Shown: one piece after another, positions 52,470 through 61,829 of the stretch
Position numbering within the stretch: position 1 is the stretch's first letter
How the letters are laid out: every line of letters begins with the position of its first letter
NCBI RefSeq assembly: GCF_000956545.1
Contig: NZ_JYIT01000077.1
Coordinates: 45,240-109,239 of the forward strand
DNA length: 64,000 nucleotides
Source: Microbacterium azadirachtae
GTDB taxonomy: Bacteria > Actinomycetota > Actinomycetes > Actinomycetales > Microbacteriaceae
Reading direction: 5' to 3'
Translations under genes and position numbers: made by a program
Notes under the pieces: model-generated
Told to the model about the DNA's origin: nothing
Seen by the model: only the letters and a program-made list of their open reading frames with translations
The model's database searches: none

Positions 52470-54520
52470 GCGCCGCACCGCACACCCGTACGGAGGACGT
52501 CGTCGAGATCGTCGCCGGCATCGCGGTGCCGGATCCCTATCGCTGGCTCGAGGGCGACGCCTCGGTGCCCGGCGAGGTGGCGGACTGGCAGCGCGCCCAG
52601 GCCGCCTATGCCGAGGAGACCCTCTGGTCCGGCCACGACCGCGACGCGATCCGGGCGCTGGTGGAGCACAGCCACGAGGGCGCCTGGCCGGAGCTCCCGC
52701 GCAGCGGGGGCGGTCTCTGGTTCCGCGCGCAGGGAGGCCGGCTCCTCGTCGCGGACGAGCCCTACGGCGCCGGCCGCATCCTCCTCGACCTCCGCCGCTT
52801 CGACGAGCCCGGCGGCACGGCGGTGCTCAGTTGGTTCGCCCCCTCGCCCGACGGCGCCGTGCTCGCCGTGGGGGTCTGCACGGACGGCAGCGAGCACAAC
52901 CGCGTCGAGCTGGTCGACGTCGCGACCGGCTCGCTGCGCGACGACGCGCCGCCGGAGCCGCTGCACAGCTCCTGGGGCGGCGGGATCTCGTGGTTCCCGG
53001 ACAGTACGGGCTTCGCGTTCCTGGGGCTGCGCAGCCCCGCCCAGGACTTCCGGCAGGTCGTATACCGGAGAGAGCTCGGCACGCGCGGCCCCTCCGCGAT
53101 CGAGGACGTGCCGATCCCGGACGGCTCCCGCGAGTACACCCGGATCCAGTTCTCGCCGGACGGGCGCTGGGCGGTCGCCGTCCACCGGGTCGGCACGCCG
53201 TTCCCGGTCGCGGTGCGCGACCTGTCCCACCCCGGCACCGGCTGGCGGCCGTTCCTCCCGCCGCGGCCGGAGACCGTCGTGGGGCACATCGTGGGGGATC
53301 GCTACGTCACCGTGACCGACCTCGACGCACCGCGGCGCCGGCTCGTCGCGATCCCGCTCGACGCCGAGGATCCGGCGGATCCCTCCGGCTGGACCGAGCT
53401 CGTGCCCGAGGGGGAGGCGGTGCTGCGCTCGGTGCTCCCGGTCGGGGATGCGCTGTACCTGAGCGAGTTCCACCGCACCGCGGCGCGCGTGCGGATCCTC
53501 GACCACGACGGCGCGGAACGGGGCGTCGTGCCGCTGCCGGGCCAGGGCGCGCTCGCCGCCCCCTTCTTCCCGCTCACGGGCCTCGCCGCGGAGAGCCGGG
53601 ACGGATCCTTCGTCTTCGCCTTCTCGACGCTCACCACGTCGTGGGGCGTCTACCGGCATCGCCCCGGCGGTGCGCTCGAGGTGCTGCAGGAACCGCGGAT
53701 CGCGATCGACGCGACCGCCGAGCTGCGCGAGGCGACCGCCGCCGACGGCACCGCGATCCCGTACCACGTCGTGCGTCCGCGGGGCGCTGCGGCCCCGGCC
53801 CCGGTGCTGATCTCCGCCTACGGCGCCGCCGGCATCCCCACGCTCCCGCAGTACCAGCCGGATCTCGCGGCGGTGCTGTCCGCCGGCGGCACGGTCGTGC
53901 AGGCGTATCTGCGCGGGGGCGGCGAGTTCGGAAGCGCCTGGTTCCGCGCCGCCGATCGCGAGCGGCGCGGAACGCGCGACGGCGACCTCCTTGCGGTGGC
54001 CGAGGACGTGCTCGCCACGGGGATCGCCGCGCCGGGCCGCCTCGCGCTCTCCGGGGGATCCGACGGCGGACTCATGTGCGGCAATGCGATCACCGCACGT
54101 CCCGACCTGTGGTGCGCCGTGCTGCCGCGCGCCCCTCTGCTCGACCTCGTCGGCGGCTTCCGCAACCCGTACCTGGAGTTCGTGATCCGCAAGGCCTGGG
54201 GCGACCCCGAGGACCCGGTCGACGTCGCTCGCATGATCGCGCTGTCGCCGTACGAGCGGGTGCGTCCGGCCGAGTATCCGCTGCTCTACGTGGAGGCCGG
54301 AGCGAACGATCCGCGCTGCCCGCCGTGGCAGGCGCGCAAGTTCGTCGCACGCATGCAGGCCGCGCAGCGCGGGTCGGCGCCGATCCTGCTGCACGTGTAC
54401 GAGAACGCCGGGCACGGATCCGGCACCGGGCACGACGTGATCGTCGCGCAGGACGCGGCGTGGCTGGCGTGCCTGCTGGGCGCGCTGGGCCTGCCGGACC
54501 CGGTGGCGCCGCAGCGTTGA
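52466..54520 (+). CDS. S9 prolyl-oligopeptidase-family peptidase
   Basis: 684 aa, cytoplasmic (no signal peptide). The N-terminal part starts DPYRWLEGDASVPGEVADWQRAQ and continues as a beta-propeller. The C-terminal alpha/beta hydrolase has the nucleophile S532 in ALSGGSDGGLMCG, the Asp in EAGANDPRCPPWQARKF and the His in ENAGHGSGTG. It cleaves short peptides, often after proline. Placed after a peptide importer, it would digest imported peptides. ATGA overlap with the esterase-family gene. Confidence 0.9.
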   Translation: MSAAPHTRTEDVVEIVAGIAVPDPYRWLEGDASVPGEVADWQRAQAAYAEETLWSGHDRDAIRALVEHSHEGAWPELPRSGGGLWFRAQGGRLLVADEPYGAGRILLDLRRFDEPGGTAVLSWFAPSPDGAVLAVGVCTDGSEHNRVELVDVATGSLRDDAPPEPLHSSWGGGISWFPDSTGFAFLGLRSPAQDFRQVVYRRELGTRGPSAIEDVPIPDGSREYTRIQFSPDGRWAVAVHRVGTPFPVAVRDLSHPGTGWRPFLPPRPETVVGHIVGDRYVTVTDLDAPRRRLVAIPLDAEDPADPSGWTELVPEGEAVLRSVLPVGDALYLSEFHRTAARVRILDHDGAERGVVPLPGQGALAAPFFPLTGLAAESRDGSFVFAFSTLTTSWGVYRHRPGGALEVLQEPRIAIDATAELREATAADGTAIPYHVVRPRGAAAPAPVLISAYGAAGIPTLPQYQPDLAAVLSAGGTVVQAYLRGGGEFGSAWFRAADRERRGTRDGDLLAVAEDVLATGIAAPGRLALSGGSDGGLMCGNAITARPDLWCAVLPRAPLLDLVGGFRNPYLEFVIRKAWGDPEDPVDVARMIALSPYERVRPAEYPLLYVEAGANDPRCPPWQARKFVARMQAAQRGSAPILLHVYENAGHGSGTGHDVIVAQDAAWLACLLGALGLPDPVAPQR

Positions 54521-54553
54521 CCGGATCCGGGCGCAGGCGTCGGCCGCCCCGGG

Positions 54554-56164
54554 TCAGCGCTCCGGGGCGATGGCACGCAGGCGCAGCTGCATCATCGCGC
54601 CGAACCGCGCGTTCGGGTCGTCGAGGTCGATGCGGCCGACCTCGGCGACGCGGCGCAGGCGGTAGCGGAACGTGTTGGGGTGCACGAACTTCGCCGCCGC
54701 CGCGACGCCGACGTCCCCGAACGCGTCGAGCCACGCCTCGAGCGTCTCGGTCAGACTGCTCCCGTGCGTCTCGTCGTAGGCGATGAGGCGCGCGAGCGGA
54801 CCGGACGGGATGTCGCGGGCGGATCCGGCGAGCTCGAGCAGCAGCGCCTCGGCGTGCACCTCGTCCAGCCGCGCGACCTGCCGGTCCACGATCCCGGCGC
54901 GCAGCACGCGCAGGGCGCGGTCCGCGCTCGCGCGGGAGCGGGGGAGCAGCGCGGTCTCGGCGACCACGGCCCCGACCCCGATGAGCGGGCGCAGCGCGGA
55001 GCGCATGCGGGTGAGGAACTCGGTCGCCACGCGCTCCGCGCTGTCGCCCTCGTCGTCGGCGTCGGTCGCGGACGCGAGTGGCAGCACCCCGTATGCGACG
55101 TCCCCCACGAGGCCGGAGACCGAACGCGGATGGGCGAAGGACAGGTGCACGGCGAAGGCGTCGGCGACGCGCTTTCGCTCTGCGGCCAGATGCGCGTGCG
55201 GGAGCTGCTCGGCCGCGGGATCGTGCAGCGTGAGCGCGAGCACGACGCAGGGTTCCTCGCGCAGGCCGAGGCGGTGAACGGCCTCGCCCGCGGAAGGACC
55301 GCCCCCGAGCGCCGTGCGCAGCAGCTCGGCGCGCAGCCGGCGCTCGACGTCGGCGTCGGTTCGCTGCCAGACCATGTGCATCGCGACGAGCTTCGCGGCG
55401 TCGTGCAGGGAGGCGCTGCGCTCGACGGTGAGCGTGCCCGCGGTCCAGATCGTGCCGAGCACCTCGTCCCCGGCGCGCACCGCGATCGCCGTGCGCACCT
55501 CGTCGCCGGCGGACCCGGTGGCGATCTCGACGGGCCACTCGCTCCGGGCGATCTGCGCGAGGGCGCCGCTCTCCTCGAGGGCCCGCACGTCCTGGGACGG
55601 CAGCGGCCGGGCGCGGATGCCGGGGGCGCGCTGCTGCTCTGGGCCGTTCGAGAAGGCCAGCAGCTGGGCGTTGCGGTCCTCGATCGTGACGGGGGACTCC
55701 AGCAGCGCCGCGATCGCGTCCGCGACGGCGAACAGGTCGCCGGCGAGGATGCCGCCGAACGTGACCGGCCGCGCCTCGTCCGGATCCCCGGGCGTCATGA
55801 GCGAGCGCAGCATGCCGGCGAGGTGCGCCCAGGTCGTGCCGGGGTTCAACGCGAGCACCACGACCCCCGTCGCCTCGGCCTCGGCGCGCAGTGCCTCGTC
55901 GGCGGCGAACGGCGCGCGCACCACGAGGGCCGTGACGCCCGCCTGGGCGAGCAGGGGGAGCAGGCGCCGCACGAGCTCCGGCTCCTCCACGCCGACGCCC
56001 ATCACGAGCGAGTTGCGGGGGGCGTCCGGCTCGTCGCGGGGATCGTGGATCACGATCGCCTCGATCGTCCGCTCGGGCGCGACCGTTCCGCACACGACCG
56101 TGAGCAGCGTGGTGTCCAGCGCCTCGAGCACGCGCACCAGAGTGACCTGCGGGCGGTGGTTCAT
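54554..56164 (-). CDS. PucR/CdaR-family transcriptional regulator
   Basis: 536 aa. The N-terminal PucR-type domain starts VTLVRVLEALDTTLLTVVCG. A GAF-like middle follows (SPVTIEDRNAQLLAFSNG and GDEVLGTIWTAG). The C-terminal HTH_30 is LTETLEAWLDAFGDVGVAAAAKFVHPNTFRYRLRRVAEVGRIDLDDPNARFGAMMQLRLR. The ATG at 56164 with GAAGG upstream is preferred to GTG 56173. The gene lies 106 bases downstream of the racemase operon on the same strand and likely controls it. PucR proteins often sense amino-acid or purine breakdown products. Confidence 0.88.
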   Translation of the reverse strand: MNHRPQVTLVRVLEALDTTLLTVVCGTVAPERTIEAIVIHDPRDEPDAPRNSLVMGVGVEEPELVRRLLPLLAQAGVTALVVRAPFAADEALRAEAEATGVVVLALNPGTTWAHLAGMLRSLMTPGDPDEARPVTFGGILAGDLFAVADAIAALLESPVTIEDRNAQLLAFSNGPEQQRAPGIRARPLPSQDVRALEESGALAQIARSEWPVEIATGSAGDEVRTAIAVRAGDEVLGTIWTAGTLTVERSASLHDAAKLVAMHMVWQRTDADVERRLRAELLRTALGGGPSAGEAVHRLGLREEPCVVLALTLHDPAAEQLPHAHLAAERKRVADAFAVHLSFAHPRSVSGLVGDVAYGVLPLASATDADDEGDSAERVATEFLTRMRSALRPLIGVGAVVAETALLPRSRASADRALRVLRAGIVDRQVARLDEVHAEALLLELAGSARDIPSGPLARLIAYDETHGSSLTETLEAWLDAFGDVGVAAAAKFVHPNTFRYRLRRVAEVGRIDLDDPNARFGAMMQLRLRAIAPER

Positions 56165-56270
56165 CGGGGGCACCTTCGCGACGCTAGCACGGGGCGTCGG
56201 CGGCTCCCCGGGTGCTCCCGGAGGGGTCCGTCGGCACCGTGATGGGCGCCGTGGCCGCGCGTTCGGGCGA

Positions 56271-57380
56271 TCATGGCGCGAGCGGGATCCAGACGCGGGA
56301 GACCGTCACCGCGTCGAGCGTCTCCGGATGCGGAGTCACGCCGATGCCCGGCCCCGATGGCACGGCCATGTGGCCGTCCTCGAGCCGGAACGGCTCGGTC
56401 AGATCCGTCGCGTAGTAGCGCTCGGACGCGGAGGTGTCTCCGGGCAGGGTGAACCCGGGGAGGGCGGCGAGCGCGAGGTTCGCCGCACGGCCGATCCCCG
56501 TCTCCAGCATCCCGCCGCACCACACCGGCACGCCGTGCGTGGTGCAGAGGTCGTGGATCCGGCGCGACTCCAGGTAGCCGCCGACGCGGCCGGGCTTGAT
56601 GTTCACGATGCGGCAGGCGCCCAGCTCGATCGCCTGCGCGGCGTGGGCGGCGGAGAGGATCGACTCGTCCAGGCAGATCGGCGTGCCGATCCGTCGTGCG
56701 AGCATCGCGTGCCCAGCGAGGTCGTCGGCGGCGAGCGGCTGCTCGACCAGCGACAGGTCGAACGCGTCCAGCTTCGCGAGGTGCTCGATGTCGGCCCGGC
56801 CGTAGGCGGCGTTCGCGTCGACCTGCAGCAGGATGTCGCCGAAGCGCTCGCGGACGGCGCGGACGGGATCCAGGTCCCAGCCGTGCTCGATCTTGAGCTT
56901 GATCCGCACGTACCCGTCGGCGAGGTAGCCCTCGACGACGTCCAGGAGCGCGGGGATCGTCGGCGTGATGCCCACTGACACGCCGCAGGCGACCCGCTCC
57001 TTCACCGCGCCGAGGTGGTAGGCGAGCGGCACGCCGCGCCCGCGGAGGTCGGCGTCCAGGATCGCGGTCTCGAGCGCGGCCTTGGCCTGGCGATGGCCCT
57101 TGAAGGGGGACATGATCCCCGCGATCCGGTGCGGATCCAGGTCGCCGCGGCCGTCGAGGGCGGGCACGAGCACGTCGGACAGCACGGCGGCAGCTCCCGG
57201 CGTGTACTCCGAGCTGTACAACGGCAGGGCGCTCGCGCCGCACTCACCCCATCCCTCGGCGTCGGCACCGACCGCCCGCACGAGCACCGCCTCGCGCACC
57301 GTCTCGGTGCCGAAGGAGGTGCGGAACGGCGACACCAGCGGCATCCGGATCGTCCGGATCTCCACGCCCTCGAGCCTCAT
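56271..57380 (-). CDS. enolase-superfamily N-acylamino-acid racemase / o-succinylbenzoate synthase
   Basis: 369 aa, complete. It starts RLEGVEIRTIRMPLVSPFRTSFGTE, typical of the NSAR/OSBS family. The catalytic lysine motif is VRIKLKIEHGWD, the metal ligands are VDANAAYG (Asp), VEQPLAADD (Glu) and CLDESI (Asp), and the second lysine is in RIVNIKPGRVGG. Both OSBS (menaquinone) and racemase activity occur in this family. The coupled acyltransferase and M20 hydrolase, and absence of other men genes nearby, favour N-succinylamino-acid racemase. ATGA overlap with the preceding gene. Confidence 0.88.
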   Translation of the reverse strand: MRLEGVEIRTIRMPLVSPFRTSFGTETVREAVLVRAVGADAEGWGECGASALPLYSSEYTPGAAAVLSDVLVPALDGRGDLDPHRIAGIMSPFKGHRQAKAALETAILDADLRGRGVPLAYHLGAVKERVACGVSVGITPTIPALLDVVEGYLADGYVRIKLKIEHGWDLDPVRAVRERFGDILLQVDANAAYGRADIEHLAKLDAFDLSLVEQPLAADDLAGHAMLARRIGTPICLDESILSAAHAAQAIELGACRIVNIKPGRVGGYLESRRIHDLCTTHGVPVWCGGMLETGIGRAANLALAALPGFTLPGDTSASERYYATDLTEPFRLEDGHMAVPSGPGIGVTPHPETLDAVTVSRVWIPLAP

Positions 57381-58276
57381 GACCTCTCCTGTCTGTCGAC
57401 GATGTACCAGCCGGCGCGGTCGAAGCCCCGTACGATCGCCCCGTTCTCGAGCAGGGCGCCCAGGACGTCGCGCACGGCGAGCCGCCAGTCGGCGGCGCAC
57501 GGGGGGTCGGTCTCGCGAAGGCGCTCGATGTCGGCGGGCACCCCGACGAGCACCGTGCCAGCATCGGAGGCCGTGACGCAGGGGGCGTCCGAGGCGTCCG
57601 GCTGCACGGCGACGACGGCGCCCGCGGCGCGTGCCGCGGCGGCGTCGACCAGCCGCGGGCGGCGCTCGGCCGCCTCGAGCACCTGCGGCGACCGCAGCTC
57701 CCAGCGCACCAGGATCCGGTCGGTCTCGTCGTCGCGGTTGATGCTGTCGTCGAGGGCTCCGTAGAGGCGGGGCAGGTAGGCGTCGACCGAGGCGGCGAGC
57801 CGGCCCAGGTTGAAGTGCGCGTTGCGTCGGATCAGCGGATCGTAGGTCCAGGTGATCGTGTCGGCGCCGTGGCGCAGCGCCCAGGCGCGCTGGTGCAGCT
57901 TGAGGGCGAACCCGAGCTGTCGGCCGCGCACGCGCGGGAGCGTGCCCGCGATGTGGCTGTGCAGGTTCCGGGCCGTAGGCGGTCCGAAGAAGCCGAAGCA
58001 GGCGCCGACGAGCTCCGGCCCGACGCCGCGGTCGTCGAATGCGCCCGCGACGTAGCCGCCCGCCTGCACGAGCGCGCGCAGCAGGTCGGCGGTGACCGGA
58101 GGGTTCGTCGCGCCGGTGTGCCAGATGCCCTCGTACAGGGCGCGCACGGCGGCGAGATCCCGCATGTCGTCGAGCAGGCGGATGCCGACCCCCGCCGCGG
58201 CCGCGGCGGCCGCGGCCGTGCGCCCGGCGTCCGCGGCCGTGTCATCGCGTGCGCCCACGGCGACGGACCCGCTCAT
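57377..58276 (-). CDS. GNAT-fold N-acyltransferase (COG3375-like)
   Basis: 299 aa. After a 30-residue Ala-rich start (a run of eight Ala) the GNAT-like part begins at GIRLLDDMRDLAAVRALYEGIWH. Family features are ARNLHSHIAGTLPRVRGRQLGFALKLHQRAWALRHGADTITWTYDPLIRRNAHFNLGRLA (acyl-CoA loop and following helix). Its relatives sit beside enolase-superfamily racemases and succinylate D-amino acids. The last 100 residues are less conserved. It is coupled by ATGA overlaps on both sides. Confidence 0.85.
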   Translation of the reverse strand: MSGSVAVGARDDTAADAGRTAAAAAAAAGVGIRLLDDMRDLAAVRALYEGIWHTGATNPPVTADLLRALVQAGGYVAGAFDDRGVGPELVGACFGFFGPPTARNLHSHIAGTLPRVRGRQLGFALKLHQRAWALRHGADTITWTYDPLIRRNAHFNLGRLAASVDAYLPRLYGALDDSINRDDETDRILVRWELRSPQVLEAAERRPRLVDAAAARAAGAVVAVQPDASDAPCVTASDAGTVLVGVPADIERLRETDPPCAADWRLAVRDVLGALLENGAIVRGFDRAGWYIVDRQERS

Positions 58277-59433
58277 GGCGACGGAACCGTGATCGGGGCG
58301 GAGGCCGTCGGGTTCTGCGCGGCGGACCGCGCCGGCGGCGTCGCCCGGAGGTCTTCGATCAGGCCCGCCAGCAGGCGGACCCGCGGCTCGAGCTCGGCGA
58401 TCAGCACATGCTCGTCGGCGGCGTGCGCGCCACCGCCCACGGCGCCGAGCCCGTCGAGCGTGGGCGTGCCGACCCCGGCGGTGAAGTTGCCGTCCGAGGC
58501 GCCGCCGACGCTGCTCCCCGCGAGGGGCGGCAGCGCGAGACGGGCGGCGACCGTCTGCGCCCGCCGGAACAGCTCGGCCGAGGAGTCCGCGGCGAGGGGG
58601 GAGCGGTTGACGCCGCCGTCGACGGCGACGCGTGCTCCGGCGATCCGCGGCCGGAGGGCGAGCATCCCGGCGTGGACGCGCTCCTGCTCCGCGGCGGTGA
58701 GGGCGCGGACATCCACCGAGAACGACGCCTGGGCCGGCACCGTGTTCGTCGTCGTGCCGGAGCTCGTCCGCGTCGGGGTGACGGTCGTCCCGGCGTCGTG
58801 ATCGCCGAGCAGCGCCACGGCCTGCACCTGATGCGCGAGCTCGAGCGTCGCGTTAACGCCCTGCTCCGGATCGAGCCCGGCGTGCGAGGCGCGGCCGAGC
58901 ACGGCGACCTCGTAGCGCGACACCCCCTTGCGGGCCACCTTGAGTGCGCCGCCGGGGCCCGCGGCCTCCAGCACGAGAGCGGCGACCGACGCACGGGCCT
59001 CGTCCTCGATGAGGGCCCGCGAGGTGGACGATCCCGGCTCCTCGTCCCCGGTGACGAGCACGGTGATCCCGGCCAGGTCGGTCAGCCGGCCGAGCGCGTG
59101 GAACGCGATCACGAGCCCGGCCTTCATGTCGAAGGATCCGGGGCCCGCCACGGTCTCCGCATCGGCGCGGGCCGGCAGCTCCGCCAGCGAGCCGACGGGC
59201 CAGACGGTGTCGTGATGGCCGAGCACGAGGATCCGGGGCTCGCCGGGGAAGCGCCAGCGCAGGTGGGTGCGCCCGTCGATCACGATCCGCTCCGGCGCCG
59301 CACCGAGGCGGGCCGTGCCCAGTTCGGCGACGGCGTCGGCGCTGCGCGCGACGGCGGCGAGGTCGTCGGACGGCGACTCGCAGCGGACGAGGCGCAGGAT
59401 CTCCGCGACCATCGTCTCGAGGGGTTCCGGCAT
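58273..59433 (-). CDS. M20-family amidohydrolase, probable N-acyl-L-amino-acid hydrolase
   Basis: 386 aa, carboxypeptidase G2-like zinc enzyme. Metal and catalytic motifs: VLGHHDTVWP (His), GSFDMKAG (bridging Asp), TGDEEPGSSTSR (Glu-Glu), SHAGLDPEQGVNA (dimer domain) and GGAHAADEHV (last His). ATG at 59433 follows GAAGGAG. It is first in the operon with the GNAT protein and the racemase. In the Geobacillus pathway the last step is removal of succinyl from the L-isomer by such a hydrolase, which fits. Confidence 0.88.
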   Translation of the reverse strand: MPEPLETMVAEILRLVRCESPSDDLAAVARSADAVAELGTARLGAAPERIVIDGRTHLRWRFPGEPRILVLGHHDTVWPVGSLAELPARADAETVAGPGSFDMKAGLVIAFHALGRLTDLAGITVLVTGDEEPGSSTSRALIEDEARASVAALVLEAAGPGGALKVARKGVSRYEVAVLGRASHAGLDPEQGVNATLELAHQVQAVALLGDHDAGTTVTPTRTSSGTTTNTVPAQASFSVDVRALTAAEQERVHAGMLALRPRIAGARVAVDGGVNRSPLAADSSAELFRRAQTVAARLALPPLAGSSVGGASDGNFTAGVGTPTLDGLGAVGGGAHAADEHVLIAELEPRVRLLAGLIEDLRATPPARSAAQNPTASAPITVPSP

Positions 59434-59675
59434 GGCGGCTCCTTCGGATTCGGATCGTGCTCCCATCCTGCTGACGCCCCCGACGGGCGCGGCTGTCCGC
59501 TCGACCGAAACCGGATGCCCCGGTTGATCCGATCCGACGACCGGCGCCCGGATCGTGGCCGCGATCGCGCGCTCGGGAATGGATGACGCACGCCGAGCGC
59601 TCCTCTCCGCACGAGATGATCGCGCGGGTGAGCGCGCTCCCTCCGGTGTCACGCGCTGGTGAGATCGGTTTCGGG

Positions 59676-59712
59676 AAAACGCTTGCGCTCCGCCAGTCCG
59701 CAAACGTAGGCT
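59676..59712 (+). promoter_or_regulatory. promoter of the exporter leader, WhiB7-like
   Basis: AAAA (59676-59679), 3 nt, -35 TTGCGC (59683-59688), 18-bp spacer, -10 TAGGCT (59707-59712). An AT-rich patch 3-5 bp before the -35 is the known signature of WhiB7-activated promoters. GAAAACGCTTGCGC also resembles a half-decayed LacI-type operator. The predicted transcript has a leader of roughly 225 nt. Confidence 0.5.
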
Positions 59713-59764
59713 GGACGGCTGTCGCGTCAACCGACCCGGCGGCCGTCGAACCGAGGAGGACACC

Positions 59765-59836
59765 ATGCCCACGATCACCACTGCGTCGTCGATCAGCGCT
59801 GTCGCCGGTTCGCCTCTCGCGTCGGCCGAGGACTGA
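59765..59836 (+). CDS. 23-residue leader ORF upstream of the ABC exporter
   Basis: ATG at 59765 with a near-perfect GAGGAGGA ribosome site 5 bases upstream and stop at 59836. The peptide starts MPTITTASSIS and ends SPLASAED; it is Ser/Thr/Ala-rich, with no hydrophobic segment. It is the only ORF with a strong SD in the 512-base gap 59434-59945. It lies 109 bases before a heterodimeric ABC exporter and is followed by alternative hairpins. This resembles leader ORFs such as bmrB that control exporter genes by ribosome stalling. A secreted or signalling peptide is another possibility. Confidence 0.55.
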   Translation: MPTITTASSISAVAGSPLASAED

Positions 59837-59871
59837 ACCCCTCCGGTTCCTCCCCGGCCCACCGGCCGCTC

Positions 59872-59927
59872 ATCGCACGGATGCATCGCATCCGCTCCTT
59901 CTCGTCCCCTGCCATCCCTGATGCGAT
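59872..59927 (+). other. mutually exclusive hairpins in the exporter leader
   Basis: Hairpin 1: GGATGC (59879-59884) with GCATCC (59888-59893). Alternative: ATCGCAT (59885-59891) with ATGCGAT (59921-59927); ATCGCA at 59872-59877 can also take the same partner. The pairings cannot coexist. A CGGCC-CACC-GGCCG hairpin lies just before (59855-59868). Confidence 0.5.
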
Positions 59928-59945
59928 ACGTCACTGCTGAGAACA

Positions 59946-61829
59946 ATGTCTGAAGAATCCTCGTCCTCGTCCGCCTCCACCCTCTCCACGCCCCGCGCCC
60001 TGGCGCGCCTGGCGCCCTTCGTCAAGCCGGTCGCCTGGCGCCTGGTCGGCGGTGGGCTCTCGGCGCTCGCCGCCGCGGTCATCGCCCTGTGCGTGCCGCT
60101 GCTGCTGCAGGTCGTGCTGGAAGGGCCGATCGCCAGCGGCGAGATCGGCGCCATCGTCTGGGGAGCGGTCGCGATCACCGTGCTCGCCCTCGGTGAGGCG
60201 CTCATGGTCTGGCTGCGCCGCCAGTTCGTCCTCAACCCGGCCACCCAGGTCGAGTACCGCATGCGCACGCAGCTGTACTCGAACCTGCAGCGCCTCCCGG
60301 TCGCGTTCCACGACCGCTGGCAGTCCGGCCAGCTGCTCAGCCGCATGATGCAGGACATCGGCCTGATCCGCCGCTGGCTCGCCTTCGGTCTCGTGCTGCT
60401 CGTGGTCAATCTGCTGACGATGCTCATCGGTGCCGTGCTGCTGTTCCGGTGGCACTGGCTGCTCGGCACGATCTTCCTGCTCACCGCGGTGCCGCTGTGG
60501 ATCTCCGGCTTCCTGTTCGAGAAGCGCTACGGCGTGCTCACGCGCCGCAGCCAGGACCAGGCCGGCGACCTCGCGACGAGCGTCGAGGAGAGCGTTCACG
60601 GCATCCGCGTGCTGAAGGCGTTCGGCCGAGGCAAGCATGCTCTCGTCAAGTTCGCTCGGCAGGCGGAGTCCCTGCGCGAGACCGAGCTCAGCAAGGCCCG
60701 CTCCGTCGGGTGGATCTGGTTCTGGCTCGTGCTCATGCCCGAGATCGCCTTCGCGCTGAACCTGGTCGCAGGCATCTGGCTGATCGCGCAGGGCGCCCTG
60801 ACCGCGCCCGAGCTGTTCGCGTACTTCGCGATGGCGACCGTGCTGCGCTGGCCGATCGAGTCGATCGGCTTCCTGTTCTCCTTCATGCTCGACGCGCGCA
60901 CGGCCACCGACCGCGTGTTCGAGATCTACGACGAGCAGAACACGATCGTCGACCCCGAGAAGCCGCTCACGATCGCGGAGCCCCGCGGCGAGCTCGCGTT
61001 CGAGGGGGCGCGCTTCCGCTACCAGGACGCCCGCCCTGGCGAGCGCGACCTGCTCGACGGCATCGACCTGGTGCTGCGTCCCGGCGAGACGATGGCCCTC
61101 GTCGGGATCACCGGATCCGGGAAGACCACGCTCACGACCCTGCCGACGCGCCTGTACGACGTGACCGGCGGGCGCGTGACCCTCGACGGGGTCGACGTGC
61201 GTGACCTGACGCTGGCCGAGCTGCGCACGCACATCGCGATGGCGTTCGAGGACGCGACGCTGTTCTCGGCCACGGTGCGCGAGAACGTGCTGCTGGGCCG
61301 GGCGGATCTCGACATCCACAGCCCCGAGGCCGAGCAGGTGCTCCGGGAGGCGCTCGAGGTCGCCCAGGCCGGGTTCGTCGACACCCTCCCCGAAGGCGTC
61401 GAGACGATGATCGGCGAGGAGGGGCTGAGCCTGTCCGGCGGACAGCGCCAGCGCCTCGCCCTCGCCCGCGCCGTCGCGGCCAAGCCCAAGGTGCTCGTGC
61501 TGGACGACCCGCTGTCGGCGCTCGACGTCGACACCGAGGCCCTGGTCGAGGAGGCGCTGCGCCACGTGCTCGCCGAGACCACCGCGCTCATCGTGGCGCA
61601 CCGTCCGTCCACGGTCGCGCTCGCCGACCGGGTGGCGCTGCTGCAGGACGGGAAGGTCACCGCGGTGGGCGCCCACTCCGAGCTGCTGCGCACCAGCGCG
61701 CACTACCGCCACGTGATCTCCAGCCTCGAGGCGGAGGAGGCGGCGCGCACCGGGGCCATCCCGGTCGTCGCCGAACAACAGGACGATGCTGACGAAACCC
61801 GCGTCGACGCAGAGGAGGTGCAGGCATGA
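59946..61829 (+). CDS. heterodimeric ABC exporter subunit with degenerate ATP site
   Basis: 627 aa, six-helix membrane domain followed by an NBD. The membrane part starts at about residue 20 ([36 protein letters not shown]). Walker A is [10 protein letters not shown], signature [16 protein letters not shown] (intact), Walker [13 protein letters not shown] with D521 in place of the catalytic Glu, and H-loop IVAHRPST. This pattern marks the subunit that contributes the degenerate site in heterodimeric exporters. The start is ATG 59946 without a good SD. The acidic tail [14 protein letters not shown] overlaps the next gene (ATGA). Confidence 0.92.
   Translation: MSEESSSSSASTLSTPRALARLAPFVKPVAWRLVGGGLSALAAAVIALCVPLLLQVVLEGPIASGEIGAIVWGAVAITVLALGEALMVWLRRQFVLNPATQVEYRMRTQLYSNLQRLPVAFHDRWQSGQLLSRMMQDIGLIRRWLAFGLVLLVVNLLTMLIGAVLLFRWHWLLGTIFLLTAVPLWISGFLFEKRYGVLTRRSQDQAGDLATSVEESVHGIRVLKAFGRGKHALVKFARQAESLRETELSKARSVGWIWFWLVLMPEIAFALNLVAGIWLIAQGALTAPELFAYFAMATVLRWPIESIGFLFSFMLDARTATDRVFEIYDEQNTIVDPEKPLTIAEPRGELAFEGARFRYQDARPGERDLLDGIDLVLRPGETMALVGITGSGKTTLTTLPTRLYDVTGGRVTLDGVDVRDLTLAELRTHIAMAFEDATLFSATVRENVLLGRADLDIHSPEAEQVLREALEVAQAGFVDTLPEGVETMIGEEGLSLSGGQRQRLALARAVAAKPKVLVLDDPLSALDVDTEALVEEALRHVLAETTALIVAHRPSTVALADRVALLQDGKVTAVGAHSELLRTSAHYRHVISSLEAEEAARTGAIPVVAEQQDDADETRVDAEEVQA

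Noticed and set aside
58180..58225. GCC/GCG run in the acyltransferase gene as a regulatory microsatellite
   Set aside because: It encodes an N-terminal Ala run outside the GNAT fold; mixed Ala codons argue against simple slippage control.
59583..59921. 112-codon plus-strand frame in the exporter leader
   Set aside because: No ribosome site and poor composition. It overlaps the short ORF at 59765 in another frame, which has a near-perfect SD.
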